Part shown: positions 37,301-49,993 of the stretch, in pieces
Numbering within the stretch: position 1 is the stretch's first letter
Layout: each line of letters opens with the position of its first letter
Notes under the pieces: model-generated
What the model was told of the DNA's origin: nothing
Seen by the model: the letters and a program-made list of their open reading frames with translations, nothing else
The model's database searches: none
Position numbers and translations under genes: made by a program
From: Seriola aureovittata
Lineage: Eukaryota; Chordata; Actinopteri; Carangiformes; Carangidae
Reading direction: 5' to 3'
DNA length: 64,000 nucleotides
Assembly (NCBI RefSeq): GCF_021018895.1
Contig: NC_079364.1
Span: forward strand, 17,614,885-17,678,884

Positions 37301-40300
37301 TCATGTTCATATGTGTGTATTTACATGTGATTTTAAACTGAAGTTCAAAGTGTACTTATCAGTCTGATACAGAGGTGGTTTGTTGTTGCATTTCAGGAGC
37401 ACAGAAATCTGTCCCAGCTGCCAAACTTTGCGTTTTCCACTGCGCTTTGTCATTTCCATCTCAGTCAGCAGGAAGACATGGATCCTGAAGAAAGTGACAA
37501 ACAAAGACACAAAGCTGACCAGATGCTGCAGGATGCTCTCATCATGTTCCCTGGAGGTTAGACAAGGATACAACCCCCAGCATATAAATATTTAGAAACG
37601 ATTACCCTTCAGTCATTTCTTCGCATTGTTTATGGCATGGCTAAATTTCTGTCTATAAAATAGTAGGACTTTCCTGCCAACGCTCTCGTCACATCAAGCT
37701 ATAAGGTGAAAATGTGTATTTACCTATACGTGTTGCTGTAAATGTGTTTTCTGCAGTCTTGATGCCTCTACTGGATCTGTGCACTGTGCAGCCAGATGCT
37801 ACTGTCACCTCACATGCCTTCTTTGGCCCCAAGAGTCAGATAGGGTAATGTATGCTCCATAAGTGTAACATAATTATGTTAATATAGCATGGTGTGATTT
37901 ATCATTCCTTATTGCGTAGTCTTCAACTGTAGCACATAAATTATATTATTGCTAGAAATCTTTTCATGGCCTTTATTTTGAACCTTATTTGGCATGAGTT
38001 TTGCTTTTATGTTTTTCTTTACTTCTTCAACCCCATCTTTAATAAGTAATCCTACCCTCTCTGTTTCTAGGCAGCCCCCAGCTCTGGCTGAACTGACAGC
38101 TCTGTATGTGGGGAGGACTTACAATGTGTGGAGGGAGGCACCAGTAATGCTTTGGTTGGAAGAGTCTGTGAAAGAAGTGCTGCGTCGAGTTGATGCCAAA
38201 GACCCTTTAGTGGAGGATTGCCAAAACAAGTAAGATCTCATTGATCTGCTCACACTTCTGCTAAGCTTTTGTTTTTCAGCAATAAAGACCTTCATTAATT
38301 GACATTGAAAAGCAAACTAAAAATAGTAAATGACATTGCATTGTAAAAAGCTTAAAGGACTTAGGATATGATTAGAATTTGTTACCCAGTGAACTGGGAC
38401 TTACCACTGTACTTCAAATGTCTTCATAATTGAGAAAATTGTTCTCAAATCCGTCATCGTCATCACTCTGTTGTAGGAGAAAGCAGAGGTACCAGAGTGC
38501 ACCGAGGAACATCCATCGCCACGTCCTCCTCTCTGAGATCAAGGAGGCCACCTCAAGTTTGCCTCTAGTAAGAAATGATCACCTACAACACTTTCACTGT
38601 ATCCGCAATGTCCTCAGTCCACTCACCGATAGAGTTGTGATCTAGATGTGTGATCGGCATCAATCGAATTTTAAAGATTTCAGTATTTATCGTGAGTCAT
38701 CTGATAAAGTTTTGTTATGTAAGGTTTTCCAATTATTCTCAAAAGGCACTGGAGTGTAATGATTAAATAATTTCACTGCATAACTCCTGGCCTCACTCTC
38801 TGAGGTCCCAGTCTGAGATCATCTTATTAAAGTTTATATGAGTTCATGCTCCGATGGTCCTGATCTATAAATCAGATTTCACGCTAGCAAAAACTTCTGT
38901 GGATCAAATTTGAGATGTCAGTGATGCCATCTTGAAAATTTGCTGATTAAGTCCATAACTGTAACTCATGGTTTGAGAGCATCATTCTGCAAATAGTGCA
39001 ATTGAAAACTAAAAGCTGTAGCAGAAGGTAAGTTTTGTCAAAGGATATGTGATGTGTATATTGAGAATTGATTGGATAAAAAAATGCTGATCAACACTGG
39101 AGTATTCACGTATCTGAACTCATGCACCCCTGGGGAAGTGATTCTAATCTTGCTTATTTGTTTGATATTCTCAGGAGGTGACCACTCAGCCTGTGATGGG
39201 CTTTGACCCTCTACCTCCACTGGACTCAGTTATATCGTATACCCGACCAGAGAGGTAATGGGAGACCCATACATTCCATCGTAGAGTCAAAGAAGAAAAT
39301 ATTGTGGTTTTCAATCAAACACGCTTTCTATCCTCAATTTGCTTTAACACTTCAATGAGATGCATGTTTGTTTGTTTGCATATAGGCAGCATGTTGGTGC
39401 ATCCAATGAGAGTACATTGTCGCTGTTTTTCCGGTCGTTGCTGCCAAATTTCAACCTTCAGGTGAGTTGCATGGATCAGGCCAGGTAGGTCTGGAAAGAT
39501 GTGTGTGATTGTATAGTACGTGGGGCAAAAAGAGTCGAGTCAATTTTATTTATATGGAGTCAGATCATAGCAAAAGTTACCTCGGGGCACTTTATATAAA
39601 GCAGGTCAAGACAATATTATTTGCAGAGGCCCAGCGATCCCCCATGAGCAAGCACTTAGCTATAGTGACGAGGAAATATTCCCTTTTAACAGGAAGAAAC
39701 CGTGACCAGAATCACGCTCTGGGTGTGCGGCCAACAGCCGCGTTGAGAGAGAGAGAGTTATATTGTTCAGCCTCATACCATCACTGCTTTCCAACCACTA
39801 ATCAGAGTAAACCAAATTATTAAATTAACAATCTATGATGCCTATCTGGAACATTGGATAAATTAAACCAAAACAAATGTAATTGCGGTCTGGCCCTAAG
39901 CCATGAATATAAATTAACAGAGTATCTCTTTACTGTCAGAGAGACAATGCAGAGACAGATCCTGACCAAATACAGACTCAGTGACTACAGTCTAATCACA
40001 GAGAAAGGATGGCAAAAGAAGTCCTAGCTACTAACAGAGGACTGAGTCTGTGGTCACTGCACGGCAGGGTAGGTAGAGACAGAGATGCACCTCCTCTTAC
40101 AGTGTGACAAATAATATCTGAGTGGAACACTGGAAATTTGGTTTAATACCAAACTTAACAGAGCTCAGTGACAGTGAAAAGCAACAGATTCTACTTGTAA
40201 AGGGACATGCTTATGTCAAATCTGAGGGACACATAATTAAAACATAACTGAATGTGACAAATAATTAGCCTCACATAGCCCATACATACAGAACACACAC

Positions 40301-43300
40301 ACATATCTTTTTTTTTTTTTGCCATTTTCGTATTCTTTATCTATTTAATAAATTGTATTTTATCACTTATCCTTGACTCTTTGGCAATATTGTTCATCTG
40401 CCATTCATGCCAATAAAACATGCTGAAATGAAAAAAATTGAGAGAGAGAGAGAAAGAGAGATGGAGAGCAGGAGGAAGGAGAACATAGCACAACGCAAGT
40501 TCCACGTAGGGATGTATAATGATCATCATTAGTAGTAGTAAGCTAATTGATCATTTTCTGATTGCATCTGAAAGTTTTATCGAGTGTTTCTAAATAATAG
40601 TACCTAAAGGAAGCATAGCTAGGGCGAAAAGAATTGGTCGAAGCATAGAACCCTCTGGACCACGGTGTCTAACTACGGATGAATAGTATTTAAAACAGCA
40701 GAGTGCAGTTCATTCAATGCAATTTAAATGCTCCCATCTCTGTAATAGATGTGATGATCAATAGTGTAAAAAAATCATGTACAGAGACAAGTCCTTTTCT
40801 CATACAATTAGAAGGTCATTTGTAACTTTTCACCAGTGCTGTCTCTGTGCTATGATACTCTACATGTACTCTAAACCCTGACTGAACGCCCTCAAATTAA
40901 ATATTGTTATGTAGAGAGTCATACAACTTTTGGGAATTGGGAGTTAGTGTTATGGAAGACTCACATGACAGTTGTCTTCCATGACTTTAAACATATTTCA
41001 CTTGTTCCAAATATTCAAAGATCAAACGCACCCTAAAACTGAATGTACATATGGTATTTATATTATGCTGTATATCTTAGTGGTGAATTTTAGAAAGTCT
41101 CTTCTTGAGCTGAAGAGCCAACATTGGTGATGTCATCTGAAGACAAACCTTGGTGCTGCCACTATGAAATAATATAAAAACGTCTTAGGACATGAATGAA
41201 GAACCCATGGTGTGCATGTGGGGACATCATGTGATTAATAGCTGTAAGCCCTACAGATAAAATTCATTTGTCTCTAACTAATTGTGCGTGCACAGAGTCT
41301 GTGAATGATTCACAGTGAACTGACCTGCTTCAAAGGGTGTCAAGCACTGCAATTGTAAATTCTCTTTATGGTGCTCTGATTTCCTGCAAGATGTCCAGAG
41401 AGTTGTGTTTTTTTATTGAGCTTACTGTCCAAAGTCATTGAAGGAACACAACATAAAGGTTGGGTTTCCTGTTTAATGATTATTGAAATAAGATACAGAT
41501 AGACCCATTAAGTAGCAGGACCCTCCAGGGCTGGTGGAAATATCTGAACTGGTCAAAGATCAGGGAAAATTAATTCTTAATACACATCCTTGACTGATGA
41601 AATATTTCCTCCAAAGACTCATGGTAACCCTAAGGGGATGATGACTGAAAAATATCAAAGAAGGCATATGACCTTGTTACAGTTAATTCTGTCCATGATT
41701 TCTAAGTGTGTCACTGAGGAACAAAACAATAACAACATTCATGAGTGCAAACTTGTTTGTTGCCTTGGTTTGGCTGTCTCTTCCTTAGTTATGAAGTTAG
41801 ATGTGCATATAAATTTAAAGGTTATAGAGCCAAGTTTACTTTCCCGTGATTATTGTGGGATAATTTGTCAATCTTGAATGTTACTTGTATCTTGTGTAGT
41901 GGGTTTTTTTTTTTCCATTTCAACTGTTCCTACAATAGCTGGCCTTCATTACTGTGGCTATATTTTGAGATCCAAATCCACCATACTAAAAAAAAAAACA
42001 AAAAAAAAAAGGGACACAAACATCAGGATTTGTGGATTATCTGTGTCCACTTCTGTCTCATGGACTCATCACACTTGGGAGTTTTTACGGTACTATATTT
42101 TTGAGATTGGTATTTGGAAGAAGTGGATTATTTCTATCAAAGTAGTGGATGTTACTTTGAAACTGCCGTCAGTCCAGTGGACTTGAAAAACAAACATTTT
42201 GAATTAAATTGTAGATAATTCACTCAGTTATAACTTGACTTTAAATTATTTTAAATGTCGGCAATGTATTCAATTTGTGGTGGGGGTGGTGTTACATAAA
42301 TTGAACTAAAGCAAGTCATTCTTGGTCCATTCTGTCCTCAGCAACAAGTGAGTGTTTGCTCTTTCCACTCATTTACTCCACATTATTTGCTTACCCCTCG
42401 CTCCCACAGAATAGACTGTAGTTTGGCCTACATTGTGTGACAAATTTACTCAAAGACCATATGGCGACAAACACATTTTGCTGTAGAGCAGGACAATGAG
42501 ATGTTCATCTCATTGATTTTCAGTCCAAGTCTTGTGGGCTTTTAATCCAAACATATCAGCTCTCACGACTTCTTAGCTGAATACAGCACTGTACCTAACA
42601 ATGATATTGCTGTCATTTTACAAAGATTTGATTAGATAAATATCATTATCTGAATTATCATTAGATATAGTAAACAGAAATTATCTGGAGTGGTTGTTGT
42701 GGGCGGACCACTGCAGTATACAAGTGTGTGACTTCAACAATGTAGACCTCAGTTTGCTCCGATCTCCTTCCAACAGTCAACTGATCTAATCTTCTCCTCA
42801 CCTTAACTGGCTCATTTTAGTTGCCAAAATCTAAACATACCTTAATTACAGATGGAGCAGATCAGAAAACCATTATACGTGACAAAGCTCATGAACAAGC
42901 TTACAGTTTAGGTAGGAGGACTTGAGGGACATTCAAATGAACTAATCGACCCTCTGGAGTCAGGGTTGATGTTTTCAACCGTTTGTACTCCACATGCATT
43001 GTCTCAACCTCTGGATCCTCCTTTTGTGAAGTATGTAAAGCTGTCAATCTTTAATTGATCTGTGTTTTTGTCATGTGCGTCAGATTTGGCCCTATAATAA
43101 ATATGGGCTTGATAGCATCTAAAAGTAGTAAATCATCACTGTTTACAGGATGGCGAAAGGAAAGGCAATGTGAATATGCTTCTTTTACAACATCGTTGAG
43201 GTTTCTGTAATTTTTCTTTGACAAAAGAGGTAAATTCAGCTCCTATGACAATTTAATTTCCTTCTGGGGATTAATTAAGTCACCTATCTATCTCTCTACC

Positions 43301-44501
43301 TACTGAACATTGATTTCATCAGGGAGCAACTGTATAAATGAAGAAAGCATGCACCACTCTCCACACAGAAGCTGTTAATCATAACAGCAGAGCTGCGTGA
43401 CTGGGGAGGCTTTATCTTGTCAAATCATAATCATACTAAGCATTGTATAATAACGTATATAGATGTATATTGATATTGTAATGTCTGTTGATAGGTACGT
43501 GTACTGTAGTGTAATCAAATTGGGACAGTCTTGTGTGGGGAAAAAGTATCAGATCATGAATTTATTCTGTGTCGTAAAAGACAAAAAAAATTCTGACTTC
43601 AGCATCCCTCAATGGTAGCAAAAAAAAAGGCACTGTGGCCGACAGCAATGTAGTTCACATCACATGAGCATTTCCCATATGAAAGTGGTATTGGTTGAGT
43701 TGGGTGAAAGAAGCAAATATACTGAACACTGGTTTATTTTATTGTTCTACAAAAACAAACTTGCCATAATTTGAATGTTTTCCATCTGACATGTCTGTAT
43801 ATTATATACATATACATTATCAGGTACACTCACACACACAACATGTTGTGGATCGGCTATACATGTTTAATGTTAACAGATGGGCCCAAGGCTTGTTTCC
43901 ATCAGGGCAGTTCCATCCATCCTGATCGTGTTATCCACTTATGGAGAGGAAGAGATACAATACGGATAAAACAAACATAGTTAAGACAAAGGAAGATCTT
44001 TTTTTACTGTTAAAGTTACATGTCTGAAAAGAATATAATGTTATATAACACAAGCCTAGATTACCCTGGTATTGATGTGTTGTTATTTGTGTTTGATCAT
44101 GTACACATCAAATGGGACCATTTAGTTAATAATGTAATAAAATGATCAAATATACCAATGACTGTCTGGTATTGGATAGCAATTTCAGAAATCAAGTGCA
44201 ACACTAACAATGAATTCCATGTCAAGTATGTTAAAACAGAATAATTGTCAGTTTCAGAAAGCCAAACGCGAACAGTGAAATTATTCAAACTCTAGGCATG
44301 TGTATATTCATTTACGTCTCTTTCCTTGTAAAGGGTGGACCGAGGCAGGAGGATGATATGGAAGTGGCGCGAGCCGGTCAGGAGCTGAACCAGGAAGTGA
44401 ATCGTCTTATGGTGGCAATGAGGGACATGCTGGCAAACATCAGGTTTCAAGAGCCACCAAGAGAGGACAACCCCTACAGAGATGAGGAGGAATGGGACTG
44501 A
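30515..44501 (+). CDS. tcf25: transcription factor 25 (TCF25/Nulp1/Rqc1 family), one internal exon missing
   Basis: Exons: 30515-30739, 31439-31585, 31710-31781, 32047-32168, 32738-32803, 32912-32994, [gap], 34144-34243, 35075-35168, 35295-35387, 37182-37287, 37397-37556, 37757-37844, 38071-38229, 38477-38567, 39175-39254, 39386-39461 and 44334-44501. TCF25 is the vertebrate homologue of yeast Rqc1, part of ribosome-associated quality control with Listerin and NEMF. It was first described as a transcriptional repressor. Visible features are the start [17 protein letters not shown], a lysine run [91 protein letters not shown], and the terminal EEEWD. The exon ending at 32994 leaves phase 1 but the next starts in phase 0. 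The exon between them, about 43 residues in human, is absent from the intervening DNA. Intron 16 is 4.9 kb and repeat-rich. Confidence 0.93.
31246..31348. repeat. (TATC)n tetranucleotide repeat with LINE-like 3' tail
   Basis: About 25 TATC/TGTC units in tcf25 intron 1. They are preceded by AATTTCCCCTATGGGATGAA and TAAAATATC, which match the typical 3' end of teleost non-LTR retrotransposons ('ATTTCCCC..GGGATnAATAAAGTATCTATC'). The microsatellite therefore probably grew from the tail repeat of a truncated LINE insertion. Confidence 0.75.
33203..33300 (+). mobile_element. possible degraded tRNA-derived SINE fragment
   Basis: GTGGCCCAGTGGTCTAAG near 33207 looks like the box A region of a tRNA-Ser/Leu-type SINE head. 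A degraded box B-like stretch (TAGTTATGACAATCCC) follows about 55 bases later, with GCAGGCTGCTCTCC after it. It lies in the tcf25 intron where one exon is missing. Similarity is partial. Confidence 0.35.
33560..33760. mobile_element. fragment of a teleost DNA-transposon repeat ('TGTCCAATTACTTTTGAACCC')
   Basis: The wording CTGTCCAATTACTTTTGAAC, followed by a TTATTTCATTTCAACTTGAA-type stretch ending TGTGCTGAAGCACAGA, is typical of the long ends of a Tc1/mariner-like family in fish. The phrase TGTCCAATTACTTTTGAACCC recurs near 35749-35769, in a later intron of the same gene. Both are short relics without coding capacity. Confidence 0.45.
33808..33846. repeat. A-rich homopolymer tract
   Basis: About 21 A bases followed by A runs broken by single G bases. 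It may be the tail of a retroposed element or simple slippage. Such tracts are also places where assemblies fail, which matters because an expected tcf25 exon is missing from this intron. Confidence 0.85.
39531..39800 (+). mobile_element. degraded teleost interspersed repeat ('TTTTATTTATATnGnG...AACAGGAAGAAACC')
   Basis: Contains GTCAATTTTATTTATATGG, CCCCCATGAGCAAGCACTTA and TTCCCTTTTAACAGGAAGAA in order. This series belongs to a very common teleost repeat (consensus 'CAATTTTATTTATATAGCGCC ... GAGCAAGCACTTGG ... CTCCCTTTTAACAGGAAGAAACC'). It is non-coding and diverged. Confidence 0.6.
43240..43310 (+). mobile_element. LINE 3' tail fragment
   Basis: AATTTCCTTCTGGGGATTAA, then TTAAGTCACCTATCTATC, matches the 3' end of teleost non-LTR retrotransposons, followed by a short remnant of the TATC tail repeat. 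Only the tail survives. It lies in tcf25 intron 16. Confidence 0.5.
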
Positions 44502-44900
44502 GAGGAGAGAGACAGGGTGAATAACAAGTGTTGAGGAGGATGAAGAGGAACCAAGAAGACAAAGAAACTTTCAAAAATGAATGTCGTTAAGAAAAATGAA
44601 AATATTTAATGGAGGTTAATAAGAAATGGAGAAGGACAAATATTTTTAATTGTTACATTTTCAGATTACAAACGTGAAAGAAACAGAGGACTTGATGTCT
44701 GGAGCCTGTCCACTTCTCTGCCTTAGTGGCATTGATGAAACAAAAAGGAAAATTACTCAGGGGCAATTCAGTGAGAGCTTGGGGAACCTTTTTGTCAGAG
44801 GCAGAAAACAGATTGGTTAGTTGAACCTGTCATGTCACTAAAGTTGACAGTGTTATTTACAATAATTAAACAATTCCATCATCTCCAGTCGTTGTTAGTT

Positions 44901-44931
44901 GAGTAGCACCTACACTTAATCGGTGCTACTC
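44901..44931 (+). repeat. hairpin in tcf25 3' UTR
   Basis: GAGTAGCACC at 44901-44910 and its exact reverse complement GGTGCTACTC at 44922-44931 enclose an 11-base loop, 400 bases after the tcf25 stop. It would form a stable stem-loop in the mRNA. No known element is implied. Confidence 0.8.
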
Positions 44932-45330
44932 TTCTTCGTATAGTTTCTGGCTTCCAAAGAGTTTTTCATGCTCATAAAAGTTTTTGTTCTTATGCTGAGT
45001 GGACGATCTGTTTCACAAATTCCAAATTTTGCCTTGCAGCACTTAAACAGGTTTTTTTTTGGTTTTTTTTTATAGCCACAGAATCAGAAAGAAAGTCATT
45101 CTTCTCATTGACTAAAGAGACACGCTCCTGTGTTAAGATACTTCATTGGGAAATCTTTTTTGCTGCAGGAATGGAATTTCAAGGCTAATTGATAATAACG
45201 AACACCTTTGTTGCTCTATTTGAATATGGAAACATTTCAAACAAACAAGCATTTTTGAGGGGATCCTGTGACCATAATCATCTTGTACAGACTTTACTCT
45301 GATGTAAAAAACATATACATATATGTATAT

Positions 45331-46064
45331 ATCGGTAAAGTTTTAGAATGCCTCAATTTTTCCAGTTGTTGCTGTTGAAATTTATATAGTGCAATGTCTT
45401 TGTTTCTGAATTGACTCATTCAGCAGCAGAACACCCTAGTGTCATTCTTTCTACAATGGAGATGAAACATTGTTTAGAAAGTTCATCCCAACAGAAATTC
45501 CCACGAATGTGTTGCACTTGTATTTCGCTTTGCTTTCACCTTCTGTCCAGTTCATCCCAAACCAGCTCCATGAGGTTTAAGTCTGGAGACTGTGCTGCTC
45601 TTGCATTATGTGAAGCCTCCAACTTCTTCTTTTCTTGTATATTGCTATCACCATTCTGACAGCAGTATACAGAACTGCTTCCTGCAGTACAGTATTGTCC
45701 AGATAATACATCAGAGGGAGTAGCGACACAATTTGCTCCAACACTATCTTTGTTTTGACGGTTTGTAAGTCATCAACACAAGTTGAGGCACCTGTAGGAA
45801 TTGTTTGCATTAACTTTCAAGGCTTCATTTAGTTCCACTGCTGCAGCAAAGTTGTTAATTAACCAACTTCTTAATCCCTGAAAAACCAGTATTCTATGAA
45901 ATTTACATGATTTTTCAATTTTTGGTGAACTAAACTCCTTTTTACCTTGGGTGGCTCACCACTTACCATGATGCCATTCATTCACAGGACTTAAACTGCA
46001 GAAATTTCAAGAAAAACTAGAAAATTGGGGGTGCTCTAAAACTTTTGCCCGGTAGTGTACTGTA
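45331..46064 (-). mobile_element. internally deleted Tc1-like transposon relic
   Basis: The left end reads ATCGGTAAAGTTTTAGAATG. The right end, reversed, reads TACAGTACACTACCGGGC followed by AAAAGTTTTAGAGCACC. These are inverted copies of the common teleost Tc1 end 'CACTACCGGTCAAAAGTTTTAGAACACC'. Inside, on the minus strand, a phrase near 45549-45592 is the reverse complement of the Tc1 transposase segment coding for SPDLN and LV.WDE-like residues. The frame is broken and most of the gene is gone. Confidence 0.75.
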
Positions 46065-46671
46065 TATGTCAGGTGAAGAAAAATTAAGTTAAGAAATCAA
46101 TGTATGTGAAACTCTGTATTCACTCCCCAGACCTCTGTGACTTCTTACTAAATAATTGTCTAGTGAAGTTCCAAAATATGGCATGGGACTCCAAAACAGG
46201 CGAAAACAAACATTAGGTTAAACAGGCGATGAAACACATTAATTATTTGACTACTATTTATTATATTTTAGAAAAGTTAATACAAGTTCAGTCATTCCTG
46301 ACAGGGCAAATAATTACAAACAAATCTGAGTGAGATTCTGTTGGGACTGATAACCTGCTTCTCCTGTGACTCGTGGAAGCTCAGTTGACATGTTATTCTG
46401 AAGCCTTCATGATTAATTCAGATTTCATTTTCAGTATACATGATTTTGAATTTTAGCCTTGTCTGCTGCTAATTTGAGCATTTACTGAATCCAGACTATG
46501 ACAATGCTGGGAATCTGTTCTTTGGTCTTAATTAAAAAGAAATACTTTGATTCATCGGCTACTTTTATGACATTTGTCACATAACCTTTTTGCATTTCAT
46601 TTTCTTGGGCATCCAGTCTGTTTTTTTATTCCTGTATGATATTAATAATAATGATAATGATAATGACGTTT

Positions 46672-46830
46672 TTTTATATAGCACTTATCAGAATTGGGGA
46701 CTACAAAGTGCTTTGCAACAATCAAACAAAACAAACAAACATGCAGACACATTCCTTAAAATTGAGGGAATAAGGTAAAGAAAATACATTTTCAGAATAC
46801 AATACAGAATACAACAATGCAAATAAAAAC
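46672..46830. mobile_element. repeat fragment ('TATATAGCACTT...AAAGTGCTTTGCA')
   Basis: TTTATATAGCACTTATCAGA and CTACAAAGTGCTTTGCAACA appear in the order seen in common vertebrate/teleost repeats with the consensus 'TTATATAGCACCTTTCA...CAAAGTGCTTTACA'. Short and diverged, with no coding content. Confidence 0.4.
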
Positions 46831-47333
46831 ATAAATAAACCATATCATTGCTGCAGGATGTCTGCTGTTTTCCTGCTTTGTTGTGCTGCCTCACTCTTGC
46901 TGTGTTTGTTTGACATTGATTCTTACATTTCAGTTTGAGTTGACTCACCAGTATTTGATTATTTGTGACCTATTCTAAATAAAACAGAATAGACAAATGG
47001 CTGGAATTTTTCAGTAGCCCGCTGCTGTCCATCAACTTATATCCAGTGCAAGAGTATGGTAGATAGTTTCAAAATTTTGCCTAAATTGATTTTAATATTT
47101 CCTTGGTGCTCTCAGTCATTTACTCATGACCTCACTCTATGAGGGCTGATTTAACTGCACTGAAAACCTGGGGCTACAGAAATACTTGGCACCACACCAA
47201 CAAAACATTTTTTATTTCTAACATGTTATTTTTCACCATTCTCCATATGATTATTCTTTTTCTTCATAATTATGTCTGGAGTAGGATGCTAAGAGTCCTG
47301 ACGGTGTGCAAAGCCCTTCATAAGTTTTCCATT

Positions 47334-47622
47334 CGGCGGCTGTGGCTCAGGAGGTGGAGCAGTTGGTCCAACAATTGGAAAGTTGGTGGTTCAATCTCTG
47401 GCCCCTCATGTTCCGCATGTTGAAGTGCCCTTGGGCAAGATGTTTGAGAGTGTGTGAGAGTGTGTGTGTGTGTGTGAGAGTGTGAGAGTGTGAGAGTGTG
47501 TGTGTGTGTGAGAGTGTGAGAGTGATAAAGATAAAGATAAAGATAAAGATATACTGTATGAATGTGTGTGTGAATGAGTGAATGTGCCTCATACTGCAAA
47601 GCGTTTTGTAAGGTTATTAGGA
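47334..47622 (+). mobile_element. tRNA-derived SINE
   Basis: The head CGGCTGTGGCTCAGGAGGTG carries a pol III box A (TGGCTCAG, 47343-47350). Box B, GGTTCAATC, lies at 47388-47396, so the spacing is that of a tRNA gene. The body continues GGCCCCTCATGTTCCGCATG, TTGAAGTGCCCTTGGGCAAG, then GTGTGAATGAGTGAATG and GCAAAGCGTTTTGTAAGG. This order matches a SINE family abundant in percomorph fishes. A TG/AG microsatellite and an (AAAGAT)n run have expanded inside it at about 47448-47551. Confidence 0.8.
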
Positions 47623-49993
47623 TTAGAACTTCCATTTACTATGATGTGCTTATTTTATTTTCCAGTCAAACCACGACATAAGAATACCAGTTGGAGCCCA
47701 AATTTTCAAGTATCTCATCTTCTTCTCAATTACAACATTCATTTTTCTTTAAAAAATACAAACTAACAAACAACAGTCAACCTAGAGGCTTTGCAGTCAC
47801 ATAGAGGACATAAATTCTGGAGACACTGAACAATTCACACTCACACAAACTATAACTGTCTATACACTAACTTTTTTTTTTTAATCAGTGAGCCACATGA
47901 TGCGTGTGACTGTGCTTGATGGTAAAATGATGTCATTGTTCCTAGTTCACCTGGAGCTATGGTTGAGGCTGTGAGAACTTTTCATGTGACGCATCAGCAG
48001 GATAGAAAGGCTTTCATATCAGTGGCTCAGAAGGAGCTCTGTGTGTGCGTGTGTGTGGGTGGGGTGGAGGGTGGTAAGAGGATGTTTGATGCAAGTGCTT
48101 TCAATCAGTGCTTTAAAGGTGTTGAAGTGACTTTTTCACTTTGAAGCAGGTAGAAGCCATTTAAATGATTTGCAGCACTATACTCAAATGGAAAACACCA
48201 AATGGATTGTTCCACTTATAGTTTCTCTGGGTCAGTAACCCCACATAATGTGACAATTTCTGACAGATAGTCCATGTATGATTACCATGCTTTGTTCAGC
48301 TGAGGATTTCTTCTTTCAAGTCACAAACACGAGTTTGTGGTTGATGATCTATAATACTTACTGTGAAATTTGACTCAAATAAAATCTCACGTTACAGCTG
48401 CTTAAATCCAACTGCTGTAAACAGCTGAAGGCCTGCAGTGTCAAGAAAACCCAAGTAGTCAAACTCACATGTGGAATTGCATTAAAGGATGGGGTGATAT
48501 TTTGTCATGAATACACCCACATGCACATTCAAGGAAGTTTTTGTATTAGTTTCTCCTGTTGATGTTTTCGGTGTGAGCGACATGGCGTCACATTGGCAGT
48601 TCTGTGCAAAACTGCATTCCAAAATCCAGAAGCGGTAATATGAGGCGTCAGCAGTCTGAGTAATTGAAGTGGATGCCTTCCAAAATTACTGTCTTTTTTT
48701 TAGTACAAAATTCTCTTACTGTCCCTCTGCTGTGGCTCGCGACGCAAACACTGTCAACTGAAATACAAAGAGGGAACCTTGTTCTAATTTTTCTAATTTT
48801 GGAAGTTACTCATTTGATTTGTCTGATTCAGACAGTTGAAGCTCCACATTCATCTTCTGTGGGGTTTGTCCTCCATCACTTACGCTGAATTTGCTTTAGG
48901 GATAGGTCTCTGCAGTTTTATGGACAGGGGGAACAGTTACAGCAACCTAAACCTTCCCTCTAATATGGTTTAACATCTGGATTGGTTTCAACAGGAGGCA
49001 AAAACAGATACAAGATTTCAAAATAAAGTGCTTTCTAAAGGCCATGCACTGAGGAAAAAAAAATTGTCTGTAAGCAATGACCACGAAGGAGTGACAGGTG
49101 AAGTGGTGACATTGTTACGCATGCTGCGTAAACGTGTTCTCTGCAAAATCTATTAGTTTGTATTCATATTCGTTCAGGTAATAGGAAACATTGTTGTAGT
49201 CTTTATTTAAATAAACTTGTCAGAGAGGTAAAAGATGAAAAACCGGACACAACAATGATGAAACCTTTTTTTTTTTTTTTGCGGCCGTCAGACATGAGGC
49301 CACTGAGACAGAAGCGCAATCCAGCTGACGTTTCCGTGGGAGGAGGAGTCGTCTCGAGTCTTTCAGGATCCAGCATCACTTAGAGAAATGCTCAAGCAAC
49401 TCACAGTCTCCAATTCCCGAGATACCAAAGACATTTTGTTGACTGTCACCATGTTGGTCAGAATAGTCTGAACTGATTCAAGGAGTTTTGCGGATAGGCG
49501 GGTCGGGCGCACTATGAGAGTAAAAAAAACATCAATTATGAACGCAACGCATTAGTGGAAACAGACATTTTTATGGATTTCTGTTGTGGACATTTTGCAT
49601 CCATAGAAAAGAAGACTTGTGGCGAGGAGACACACTTTTCACACGGACAAAACACGCGAGCTCTTCCAGACTGCTGCGGTGCGTTAATGTGACTGTTTAC
49701 CTCAGCAGCCGCTTATTTTAAGCTATTCAATGGCTGAGAATATTAATGACATTGCATTAAACGGCGCGTTTTGGATATTTAACAGTTAACGTGTCGATAA
49801 GTACAACAACTGAACAGTCGCTTGAATTTTCCAGCTGGCTGTAGGGCAACGTGTGACTACAACAGCTGATGCCGAAGCATCATCCAAACCACAGAGAAAA
49901 CTGATGAAACTTTTTCACCCAGTTTGACCCTGTGCTGCAGTAAGATCCACCAGGACAGCCTGTAAACACACAGTCGTCATACAGAAGTCAGAT

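Larger units (their letters stand above)
39462..44333 (+). other. tcf25 intron 16 (4.9 kb), repeat-rich
   Basis: This unusually large intron separates the penultimate exon from the last coding exon. It contains a teleost interspersed repeat at its left end, a LINE-tail-like patch near 43240-43310 and a small perfect palindrome near 42494. No exon, RNA gene or open frame with family similarity was seen on either strand. Confidence 0.7.
44502..49993. other. tcf25 3' UTR and intergenic region upstream of mc1r
   Basis: The first several hundred bases are the tcf25 3' UTR, with a 10-bp-arm hairpin at 44901-44931. The rest holds a Tc1-like relic on the minus strand (45331-46064), a repeat patch near 46672 and a SINE at 47334. 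The 700 bases before mc1r become more GC- and CpG-containing, fitting a 5' UTR and promoter. No other exon was recognised. Confidence 0.6.

Noticed and set aside
47318..47635. His/Thr/Ser-rich minus-strand open frames
   Set aside because: These are translations of the microsatellite and SINE at 47334-47622.
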